Notes: generated by a model from the sequence alone, not told the origin. A stretch of 6,421 nucleotides of DNA from Candidatus Altimarinota bacterium (GCA_027066255.1 JAMOOA010000168.1:1-6421), one strand, 5' to 3'. Positions 1-6,421 are shown, numbered from the stretch's first letter. Program-made: numbers and translations.

Positions 1-1
1 G

Positions 2-325
2 ATACAACTCCAGAGACTTGACGCTCACAATTTTCAAACTCAGGGGATACAAAATGTTTATGATACGTTTCAATCAACTAATAAAGTACTGAGAAGTGAA
101 CTTATTAGAAAGTATAGAGATGGAGAATTTGAATACTATCAGATGCAAGGAATCATCAAGAATTATTCAGGTTTTATCTATCATACCAACAAGCTCTTTC
201 AGTACCTCGCTATCAAAGACAGTGGAATACTTGGGAAAGAAGTCGATACAGCTATCCTCAGATCATATCAGAACGTCAGGATTTATTATACGAGGATGAA
301 GAATATTATTAGTAGGAATCGTTAG
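2..325 (+). CDS. 3' end of an unrecognised protein (5' end outside window)
   Basis: The frame is open from base 2 to a TAG at 323-325 and gives 107 residues of the C-terminal part of a protein. I do not recognise the family. The visible part is polar and looks mostly alpha-helical, rich in Lys, Arg, Tyr, Asn and Gln (for example RKYRDGEFEYYQMQGIIKNY), with no cysteine cluster and no clear membrane segment. It contains no in-frame TGA; its six glycines use GGN. The stop codon is followed with no gap by the ATG of the methyltransferase gene, so the two are very probably co-transcribed and translationally coupled. An overlapping frame starting at 96 is weaker, because it ends without touching the next gene. 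The reading frame is fairly secure; the function is unknown. Confidence 0.6.
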   Translation: MQLQRLDAHNFQTQGIQNVYDTFQSTNKVLRSELIRKYRDGEFEYYQMQGIIKNYSGFIYHTNKLFQYLAIKDSGILGKEVDTAILRSYQNVRIYYTRMKNIISRNR

Positions 326-856
326 ATGAAATATCCAAGAGACTGGCAAGAATCTACAAATAATAAAAAAACAGGATGGTTACGTTACCAAGAAATAGCG
401 CGTGTAACTGAAGGTACAAAATTTGATTTTTCTTGCCAAAAGAAGATTCTCGATATTTGAGCTGGAAAATGATTTTTTTTAGATCATTTAAGAAGGAATC
501 ACTTCACAGCAGCTCAATGAATTGATAGAAATCCTAGGAATAAAGAATCTTGCCCAAAAGTACTGATAACTCAATGACGTATATCAGAAATGCCCTTCAA
601 GGATAACTCCTTTGATTTTGTTACCAGTTGCTCTGTTTTTCATAGCTCTGTCTATGATTTTCAAGATAATACAACAATGCTCACCGAAGTTCATCGAATA
701 CTAAAAAGGGATGGTCTATATATTGGTATGGAAGTTATTGAATGAGAACAATTGAAAGATATTATTGAAAAATTAAAATCTAGATCAAATAGTATTATTA
801 TTTGAGATTGATGAATAGGAAATCCTTATTTTATTGAAAGAAAAGACGCTCTATAA
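326..856 (+). CDS. class I SAM-dependent methyltransferase (Methyltransf_11-like), read with UGA=Gly
   Basis: This 176-residue protein transfers a methyl group from S-adenosylmethionine to an unknown acceptor, probably in the cytoplasm. Motif I, the SAM-binding loop, is ILDIGAGKG at residues 41-49; two of its glycines (45 and 49) are encoded by TGA. Acidic motif II is QGIDRNP with Asp67. The next conserved stretch is ISEMPFKDNSFDFVTS at 86-101, and the motif III region is LTEVHRILKRDGLYIG at 119-134, all typical of Methyltransf_11 proteins. Eight in-frame TGA codons (458, 470, 518, 575, 743, 803, 809, 812) encode 8 of its 14 glycines. It ends at TAA 854-856. The ATG follows directly on the upstream gene's TAG, and no separate ribosome binding site is needed. 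The last 6 bases overlap the convergent ABC ATPase gene. The length is short but complete for the fold. The substrate cannot be inferred. Confidence 0.9.
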
Positions 857-1537
857 CTCCAAACTATACTTTCCCTTCGCTACATCACTTCTCACTTCTT
901 TGTCCTTAAAAGTCACAACTCTTTTCTCAAAAGCATCCACGATATTCTTGTCATGCGTTGCAATGATGATAGTTTTTCCGTCCTTATTGAGATCATCAAA
1001 TATCTGCATAATCTCGTGGGAAGTATGTGGGTCGAGGTTCCCTGTTGGTTCGTCTCCGATGATAATCTCTGGATCGTGTACGAGAGCTCTGGCTATCGAA
1101 ACTCTTTGCTTTTCTCCACCTGAAAGTTCACAGACAAAAGTATCTTTTTTTATAAGAAGTCCTACTTGCTCCAATGCTTCTGGAACTTTTTTTGCGATGT
1201 AAGAATCTGAGTATCCACATACTTCCATAGCAAAAGCAACGTTTTCATAGACTGATTTTGATTCAAGGAGTTTATAATCCTGGAATATAACTCCTATATT
1301 CTTTCTATACGTGAGGAGTACTTTTTCAGTCATGTTTTTATAGAGGTATGCACCACTATCAAGAACTATATCTCCTCTCTCTGGCTCAAAGTCTCCTATG
1401 AGAGAACGAATAAGGGTTGTTTTTCCCTCTCCTGAATACCCAATAAAAAATATAAATTCTCCTTTTTTGATCTCGAGATCTATATTTCTTAGGACAACTT
1501 TATTTTTAAATGCCAGGGTAACGTTATCTATTTTCAC
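851..1537 (-). CDS. ftsE: FtsE-type ABC transporter ATPase
   Basis: This 228-residue ATPase is close to the usual FtsE length. FtsE pairs with the membrane protein FtsX at the division site and controls peptidoglycan hydrolases. Visible motifs are Walker A GYSGEGKTT (33-41), Q-loop Gln86 in IGVIFQDYKLL, the signature LSGGEKQR (138-145), Walker B ending in Asp162-Glu163 (IIIGDEPTG), D-loop NLD (167-169) and H-loop His195 (ATHD). FQDYKLL followed by SVYENVAFAMEV favours FtsE over LolD/MacB relatives. The residue before Walker B DE is Gly, where Ala is usual. The start is GTG at 1537-1535; an in-frame stop lies four codons upstream, so no longer start exists. No clear Shine-Dalgarno sequence is seen. 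None of its glycines uses TGA. No ftsX follows: downstream is the convergent methyltransferase. Another ABC partner is possible. Confidence 0.88.
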   Translation of the reverse strand: MKIDNVTLAFKNKVVLRNIDLEIKKGEFIFFIGYSGEGKTTLIRSLIGDFEPERGDIVLDSGAYLYKNMTEKVLLTYRKNIGVIFQDYKLLESKSVYENVAFAMEVCGYSDSYIAKKVPEALEQVGLLIKKDTFVCELSGGEKQRVSIARALVHDPEIIIGDEPTGNLDPHTSHEIMQIFDDLNKDGKTIIIATHDKNIVDAFEKRVVTFKDKEVRSDVAKGKYSLEL

Positions 1538-1579
1538 TAGTGATTTTTATGGTGTAGTTTCTAGGAAAGAAATGTACAC

Positions 1580-1620
1580 AAAAACATAAGAAAAGCAAGG
1601 AAGCTCTCTTCCCTGCTCTT
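1580..1620 (-). terminator. rho-independent terminator of the TraG-like gene
   Basis: On the minus strand the sequence forms a 13-bp stem, AAGAGCAGGGAAG with CTTCCTTGCTTTT, counting two G-U wobbles, around a 4-base AGAG loop (stem 1591-1620). A U-rich run TTTTCTTATGTTTTT overlaps and follows the 3' arm down to 1580. On the plus strand the wobbles become A-C mismatches, so the element is directional. It lies 31 bases past the TAA of the large ATPase gene and before the ftsE start, which separates the two minus-strand units. Confidence 0.8.
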
Positions 1621-1651
1621 GATAAGGTCTTTTTTAGTTGGGTGATATAGA

Positions 1652-4111
1652 TTATTTCTTCTGTTCTCTTTCCTTCTGTCTCTCCAAATGCTTCTGTCTC
1701 TTTTCATCTTCCTTCTTCTTCTTGAACTCTTCTTTTTTGAGTTCCCACTTTTCTTCAGCGTCTTCGAGGTCTTTCATGGTTTTTTGTATCTTTCCTTCTA
1801 CGAGTTCACGTTTTTTGCAGTATCTCTCTCTACTTACCTGAAGTATTTTTTGATATCTTTCGTGAAATTCTTCTTCGTCTTTTTCATGTGGGGGAAATGT
1901 TGCAGCTGAAAATATAGGTGATGGCATTCCATCTATAAGTTGTTTGAGATATATCGTATACTTCTTCTGATTCATGAGGTCCTCCTCTACTATATCCCCA
2001 GAAAATGCTTCTGTGAGTATCTTTGCGTCATGATGTCCTACTTGGAAAGACACCAGTGTCCCGACATTTCCAAACACAGCTCCTCTGACTTCTTCAGTCA
2101 TCTGGTCGATATACTGGTTGGCCATTACTAGGTTGAGTTTATATTTACGGGCTTCTGAGAGAATTGTGGAAAAGCTATCAGTTGCAAAATTTTGGAACTC
2201 ATCTACATAGAGATAGAAATCCTCCCTTTTTGACTCAGCAATATCAGCACGACTCATCGCGTCAAGCTGAAACTTCGTTACCATCATTGCTCCGAGTAAG
2301 CTTGAAGCATCCTCTCCTATCTTTCCTTTTGAAAGATTCATAATAATAATTTTCTTGTTATCCATTGCCCATCTCATCGAGAATGAATTCTTTGGTTGTC
2401 CAAGAACATTTCTCAGAATAGGAGAGGAAAGGAATTGCCCAACTTTATTGAGTATTGGACCAGCCGTTTCGTTTCTTTGTTGAGGAGTGAGTTTTCCATA
2501 CTCATGAGTCCAGAACTTTTTCACTATTGGATCAGTTATCTTTCTCACAACTTTGTTTCTGTAAACCTCAGAAGTCAGCATAAGAGGAATAGATATAAGA
2601 GTTGTATTTGGATACTCCATCAGTGCAAATATCGTATTCCTGAGCGTATGTTCCAGACGTGGCCCCCAACTATCTCCAAATATTCTCTTAAAAATACCTA
2701 CGAGCCCTGAAGCAATAAATGGTCTCTGTTCTCTTGATACTCCATCAAGCATATTAAACGCTATCGGCCACTCCGTATCACTCGGGTCAAATATAATCAC
2801 TTGATTGGTTCTATTTTTTGGTATCAGTCCGATAATTCCCTCAGCGAGATCTCCATGTGGGTCTATAACAGCAACTCCTCTCCCCTTCTTGATATCATCC
2901 ATAATCATATTCTCCAGAAGTACCGACTTCCCCATACCTGTTTTCCCAATGATATACGTATGTCTACGTCTGTCATCTGATCACATACCAAAACTCATTT
3001 CTGTTCCACGGAAGTTCGTCTTCCCTATCGGAGTGAGATCCGTTTCCGGACGTACATCGTCAGTAAGATCTGGATCGATAATTGGGAGGTTTGATGGTGG
3101 TTCAAACGCGCGAGAAGATACCCAGTTGATAAAAGGGGTTTTCACATAACTTGTAGGTAAATGGACAAAACCAGCAAGTTCTGCTGTAGAGAGTATATCG
3201 TTTCCTTTTATAGTTCTTTCTTTTGCTCAGAGGATATCACTGTGATTTTTTGAAATCCCAAGTAATCTCAAGCTATTTTGTCAAAATTGATTAAAAACAC
3301 TGAGTGTTGAAGAGATTTCTTTTATAAAAAGTCTTGAGCTCACGTCATCCTCTGATGCACAGATGATATTGATTTCTGTTCTGTACCCTTCTGAAGAAAG
3401 TTTATCAAGAAATTTTGTATTTATTTCTACATTTTCTTCTGTTGCTTCTTCATTTTCTCACTCTACTTTAGGCACTTCTTCTTCGTGTTTTGGTATCAAG
3501 AGAGCTATAAATTTAAATAAAAGGTATATGGGAAAAGCTAGTATCTTGAAATATATAAATGCTGGATGAAGTAATATATTTTTAAGAAACCTTGGGTAAT
3601 TTGAAGTAAGAATAGGAATGATTTTCTTTGCATTCTTCTTCCATGATTTGGAAGAAACTGGACTAAAATTTACTTGAAAAGTATTGAGGCTATACTTCCC
3701 TGTCTTTGAAAGAGCTGAAGTGATAGAAGAATACGGATCTATCTCTGTTCCCGCTACTTTCTCCGAAATATCAACAAAACTCTTGAGCGAAAAATAATTA
3801 TGTTTTATCAGTCCCAATTTTCATACTGTGATTTTATCGTCTGGGATATGACCAAGATAATCCTTTACTTCGTAAATTTCTACATTGGTAAACTGCGCGT
3901 AGACTTGTCACTTTAGAAATTCTTTGTATTTTTTCGGACAAATAAGAAAGAAACGAATTCTGTTTCAAACCTTGGTAATCTCAAAAGAAAACCCCTCTTG
4001 CAAATCATTTTTCTTTGCAGCCTTGTGAAGGATAATAAGAATTTGATCAAAGACTCCTGGTCATTTTTCATTATTCTTATCTACGAGGATTTCGAGGAAG
4101 GTTTTATTCAT
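1652..4111 (-). CDS. TraG/VirD4/HerA-like membrane-anchored DNA-translocating ATPase, read with UGA=Gly
   Basis: This 819-residue protein belongs to the type IV secretion coupling ATPase superfamily, whose members use ATP to move DNA or protein across membranes. A soluble N-terminal region (1-178) is followed by one hydrophobic segment (about 179-207, ILLHPAFIYFKILAFPIYLL and following), then a Glu-rich linker. The motor domain has Walker A GKTGMGKS (389-396), IDPHGDL nearby, Walker B YLYVDEFQNF with Asp637-Glu638, and ANQYIDQM (664-671), the TraG/HerA motif after Walker B. The last 70 or so residues are a Lys/Glu-rich probable coiled coil. Eight TGA codons (plus-strand triplets at 2981, 3227, 3281, 3458, 3821, 3908, 3965, 4061) fall in the first 392 codons; one (2981) lies just before Walker A. 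Under the standard code this would look like several fragments. ATG 4111 is the only start codon before the upstream in-frame TAA at 4175-4177. No conjugation or pilus genes are nearby, so DNA transfer, uptake or chromosome handling all remain possible. Confidence 0.9.
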
Positions 4112-4185
4112 TTTTTGGGTTCTTGTATATCTCCGATGTAATATGCTATCATATTTATTTCAAAAAATACAATTTTATACCTTGA

Positions 4186-4662
4186 CTATAATATTAATTC
4201 ATTTTCTATAATTCCTGTAGACCAAACTCCGTGTTCATTGCAATACGCGCGAAGCTCAAAACTATCTAAGTCCTCTACAGAAAATGCATATATAGGATCT
4301 TCGTCTACTTCAAAAAGATGTTCTTCTATCATATCTCCATGTTCATCATATAGGGCAACACTTGCAATACGATGGTCTTCTTGCATAGGGTGGACTTCTA
4401 CTCATATCGATACCTCTACCTCTCTTGTATCAGTGTGAAGTATATGAGGAATATGCTCCTTCTCTATATCTGAAAGCTTCTGAGGGTTTTCTGCATACAG
4501 AACTTCTTCTATAATTGGTTGGAACATGTCTGATTCTGCTTCACAATTTGGACAGTAAAAATCCGGTATATCATCAAACCTCATGTTTGCTTCTATTCAT
4601 AGCTCTTCTTCTCCAAAGGCTTCATCATAAATATAAGAGCAATCAATACAAAAATATCGCAT
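4186..4662 (-). CDS. rubredoxin-superoxide reductase fusion protein, read with UGA=Gly
   Basis: This 158-residue protein should reduce superoxide to hydrogen peroxide at a mononuclear iron centre, with the rubredoxin domain as built-in electron donor. Residues 1-50 are a rubredoxin: Cys5-x2-Cys8 in FCIDCSYIYD, LGIEAN with Gly22 encoded by TGA, then Cys37-Pro-Asn-Cys40. Residues 67-158 match the superoxide reductase/neelaredoxin family: His70 (EKEHIP), His91 and His97 (HPMQEDHRI), and Cys141 and His144 (YCNEHGVW), the full set of four His and one Cys iron ligands. Gly87 before HPM is the second TGA. Classical desulfoferrodoxin carries a desulforedoxin domain here (adjacent cysteines near residue 28); this protein instead has the CPxC knuckle of a true rubredoxin. 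The residue before His70 is Glu, where Lys is usual. ATG 4662 is the only start before an upstream TAG and is required for the first Cys pair. It ends at TAG, 74 bases before the TraG-like gene. Confidence 0.92.
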
Positions 4663-4672
4663 GAAAGAGAGG

Positions 4673-4687
4673 TTATATACTATATAA
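4673..4687. promoter_or_regulatory. perfect 7-1-7 palindrome, possible PerR/Fur-type operator
   Basis: TTATATA-C-TATATAA is a perfect inverted repeat with 7-base arms and a 1-base centre. It lies 10 bases upstream of the superoxide reductase ATG and just downstream of its predicted -10 element. The 7-1-7 layout is that of Per boxes (TTATAATnATTATAA), and each arm differs from that consensus at its two innermost bases. Peroxide or iron control of a superoxide reductase would make sense. The surroundings are very AT-rich, however, so a chance palindrome is possible. Confidence 0.4.
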
Positions 4688-4703
4688 GATACGCATCTCT
4701 AAG

Positions 4704-4731
4704 ATAATAATGTAAGAAAAAAAATAATCAA
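4704..4731 (-). promoter_or_regulatory. predicted sigma70-type promoter for the rubredoxin-superoxide reductase gene
   Basis: On the minus strand TTGATT (4731-4726) is separated by 16 bases from TATTAT (4709-4704), each one or two bases from the -35 and -10 consensus. Transcription would start near 4697, giving a leader of about 35 bases before the ATG at 4662. No Shine-Dalgarno sequence is visible in that leader. The high AT content lowers the specificity of such matches. Confidence 0.5.
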
Positions 4732-4764
4732 ATTTTCCTAAATATATTATTTTTCTACAAATGA

Positions 4765-4792
4765 TTGACTTTATGACTTAATGAGGTATATT
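4765..4792 (+). promoter_or_regulatory. predicted sigma70-type promoter for the helical-repeat gene
   Basis: TTGACT (4765-4770) matches the -35 consensus at five of six bases and is followed after 16 bases by TATATT (4787-4792); TATTAT, two bases further on, is an alternative -10. Transcription would start near 4799, leaving a leader of only about 20 bases before ATG 4820. No Shine-Dalgarno sequence is visible. This promoter is divergent from the one for the superoxide reductase. Confidence 0.55.
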
Positions 4793-4819
4793 ATATATTA
4801 TACATAACAAATAATCCTA

Positions 4820-5473
4820 ATGTTTTATCAATCAATGCATGCTCAGGTAATGTCTGAAGGTCTTGGATACCTACAAGAGGACATACATTGACCTTCAACT
4901 AATCACCTTGTGGCTGCGATTATAAAAACTGGCCAATATTGAAATATAGAAGATATCGTTAATACCGAGAGGCTTTATGCTAATAATGATAGCATACACC
5001 TAACTCCACAAGTCATTAGATGATACATCAAAAACGGAGAGTACCAAAAGGCAATGCAACTATTGCGTGACAATATAACTCATAAAAAAGAACCACAAGC
5101 AGCCTACTGAAAACCTCTACAATACTTTGACTACAAAGATTCCATAAGGGATATGTCACAGAAAGAGGTCCCTGAATTTCTCATTCTAGAATACGTAGAT
5201 ATACTACTCGAATCACACGAGACATCTCATTATATCACCGAATTAATGGATGAGCTCAGAAAAATACAAAGATACAATGTCATACAAAAAATAATCAAAC
5301 AGAAAGCTCCAAGGATAACTCAAACTGTGCTGCAAATAACTCATGACCTTATATCATGAAAAATTCCTTCAAGAAAAGAAATAAAGAATGCTATTGTTCT
5401 ATTTTTTAGTGAAAAAAAAACAAGAAGAAGCGTTTCGATCCTCTGTTTCTACTTGTATATATGCGTTATATAA
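4820..5473 (+). CDS. unknown helical-repeat (TPR/PPR-like) protein, first frame, ending after a frame change
   Basis: ATG 4820 opens a frame of 217 codons to TAA 5471-5473. Five in-frame TGA codons (4889, 4940, 5021, 5108, 5357) read as Gly. An in-frame TAA at 4805 and the promoter spacing fix the start. I do not recognise the family. Segments such as NHLVAAIIKTGQYGNIEDI and LTPQVIRGYIKNGEYQKAM look like helix-turn-helix repeats of the TPR or PPR type, with Gly at the turn. There is no signal peptide or membrane segment. The sequence looks natural up to about 5411 (KEIKNAIVLFFSEKK). After the A9 run the same frame becomes unlike its surroundings (SILCFYLYICVI) and stops. The natural continuation lies in the other frame, from 5412 on. 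This is most likely the N-terminal part of one long protein; an independent short gene is less likely. Confidence 0.7.
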
Positions 5474-6421
5474 AAAGAGGGTTCCTATAGAGATATTGGT
5501 AGAAGCTATAATGACCTACAAGAAACACTCCTCAGGATACGTGATATGTAAATGAGGTTATGTAGCTAATTGTTATGATATAGATTCTGAGATCCGTGAG
5601 CATTACTATAAAACTCAAGATTTTGATGCTGTTCAAATATTTATAAAATCACAAGACCCTAATTCCCTCCATCTAAACGAATTTCATTTGGAAAAGTTAC
5701 GTTATCTTGTAGAAAAAAAGGATAATACATGACATAGAGAATTACTAAAAGAGTACATTAGTATAAGAGATAGAAGGTATGAAATTAATAATGAATACTA
5801 CAAGAAAGAAAGAAGGGAGTTTAAGAAAGAGATGCTTTCATATAAAGATCAAATAGCCATCTATGCAAAAAAGGAGGAAGAATATAGGAATATGGGGGGA
5901 AATTTCACAGACTTTCCACCTATGCTTCCAAGAAACTCGAGTTGGCAAAATAGAGTTCAAATGTGTAAATGTCAGGCAGAAAAATACTGTGAGCTCGCTA
6001 TATATGAGCTTTTGTATTGAGAGTATGATGTTGCCAAAAGTTATATAGAGAATATGATGAACGCTACTGAGTCTATTACAGACAATGTAAATCCAGATGA
6101 ATGTGAATCTAGAGATATCTGACACCTGCAATGAAAACGGAGAAGACCCCTTAAAAGAGCACTCAAAGCTCGATTCTATGAATCAGACCTATTTGAACAT
6201 CTACCTAAGATAAAATGATGGAATCATATACCAGAGAACCCTAAAATTAAAAGAGAACGACTCAAACTAAAAACTGAAAGAAGAGAAAGGCGAGACAAAG
6301 AAGAATGAGATAGACACAATAAACTTTACTTTGAGGAAAAATTACAGTCCCTCCTATCTACAAAGAAATATATCGACAAATGAGATTTAGAAGGAGCTAT
6401 TCAGGACCTCTCAGATTGAAT
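5388..6421 (+). CDS. continuation of the helical-repeat protein in the +1 frame (3' end outside window)
   Basis: This frame is open from a TAA at 5382-5384 to the window end, at least 344 codons, and has nine in-frame TGA codons (5553, 5730, 6018, 6120, 6132, 6216, 6306, 6381, 6417) read as Gly. The first ATG is at 5388, but the residues it gives before the A run (MLLFYFLV) look non-coding, and the overlapping stretch of the other frame looks real. Coding is therefore more likely to enter this frame at the A9 run. The protein is helical and highly charged: a Lys/Glu/Arg/Tyr-rich stretch (about 5760-5890), a Cys group MCKCQAEKYC (5959-5988), a TPR-like segment YGEYDVAKSYIENM, a very basic region (6132-6320) and a final repeat-like KYIDKGDLEGAIQDLSD. 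No catalytic motif is recognised. If the ATG at 5388 is genuine, this would be a separate gene overlapping the previous one by 86 bases. Confidence 0.7.
5412..5420 (+). other. A9 homopolymer at the point of frame change
   Basis: A run of nine A follows GTG at 5409-5411. Coding signal lies in the frame of 4820 before the run and in the frame of 5388 after it. With eight A the reading would be GAA AAA AAA CAA GAA GAA GCG and one continuous open frame would span 4820 to the window end. The cause could be a homopolymer error in the assembly, a true one-base insertion, or transcriptional slippage on the A run. Confidence 0.75.

Noticed and set aside
326..856. Methyltransferase region as a decayed pseudogene with many stops
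   Set aside because: All interruptions are TGA, never TAA or TAG, and reading them as Gly restores the canonical SAM-binding motif and a full-length fold.
834..1202. Plus-strand frame antisense to ftsE
   Set aside because: It is the complement of a clearly conserved ABC ATPase and has no recognisable motif.
1638..1909. Plus-strand Phe/Leu/Ser-rich frames resembling membrane proteins
   Set aside because: They are the antisense of the Lys/Glu-rich coiled-coil tail of the TraG-like protein; the CTT/TTC richness explains the apparent hydrophobicity.
3458..3817. A separate 119-residue membrane protein starting at 3817
   Set aside because: Its first codon is TTG and its end is a TGA; it is in frame with the ATPase core and is simply the middle of that 819-residue protein.
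4130..4133. GGAG on the minus strand as ribosome binding site of the TraG-like gene
   Set aside because: It lies about 19 bases from the ATG, too far for a normal Shine-Dalgarno site, and no alternative start sits closer.
4186..4584. Two short separate proteins (4186-4386 and 4402-4584)
   Set aside because: They are in one frame separated by a single TGA-Gly, and together with the upstream codons form one rubredoxin-superoxide reductase protein.
4787..4804. TATATTATATATTATA stretch as an operator palindrome
   Set aside because: The inverted repeat is imperfect and the sequence is nearly pure A/T, so it is better explained as the -10 region.
5838..6131. Minus-strand 97-residue hydrophobic frame
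   Set aside because: It lies opposite the charged repeat protein frame, which is longer, open with TGA-Gly and free of TAA/TAG; no motif supports the minus-strand reading.
326..6419. UGA read as tryptophan (mycoplasma-type code)
   Set aside because: Trp would give DIWAGKW in the SAM loop and Trp at conserved Gly sites of rubredoxin and superoxide reductase; Gly fits each position.

Overview
The window is AT-rich bacterial DNA from an organism that reads UGA as glycine instead of stop (translation table 25). In bacteria this code is known from the Patescibacteria/CPR lineages Gracilibacteria (BD1-5) and Absconditabacteria (SR1). The evidence is direct: 32 in-frame TGA codons fall inside otherwise continuous reading frames. 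Several sit exactly where a family requires glycine: the SAM-binding DIGAGKG loop of a methyltransferase, the conserved Gly of a rubredoxin, and the Gly before the HPM motif of a superoxide reductase. Every gene whose end is visible stops with TAA or TAG. Read with the standard code, five of the genes look broken; read with code 25 they are intact.

Layout, left to right. (1) The 3' end of an unrecognised plus-strand gene (2-325) abuts a class I SAM-dependent methyltransferase (326-856). (2) Convergent to these and overlapping by 6 bases is a minus-strand FtsE-type ABC ATPase (851-1537), with no ftsX beside it. (3) A rho-independent terminator on the minus strand (about 1580-1620) closes the next minus-strand unit. 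(4) A long minus-strand gene (1652-4111, 819 aa) encodes a TraG/VirD4/HerA-like membrane-anchored DNA-pumping ATPase. (5) Upstream of it on the same strand lies a 158-aa fusion of an N-terminal rubredoxin domain to a C-terminal superoxide reductase domain (4186-4662), a compact system for removing superoxide. (6) A 157-base divergent intergenic region carries a promoter for each side and a perfect 7-1-7 palindrome just upstream of the superoxide reductase start. (7) A plus-strand gene for a large, charged, helical-repeat protein of unknown function (4820 to beyond the window end) is interrupted by a one-base frame change at a run of nine A.

The superoxide reductase and the TraG-like ATPase could share a transcript (74-base gap, no terminator seen between them), but no functional link is evident. 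No tRNA, rRNA, CRISPR array or insertion sequence was seen. No gene-free stretch reaches 300 bases; the longest is the 157-base divergent promoter region.
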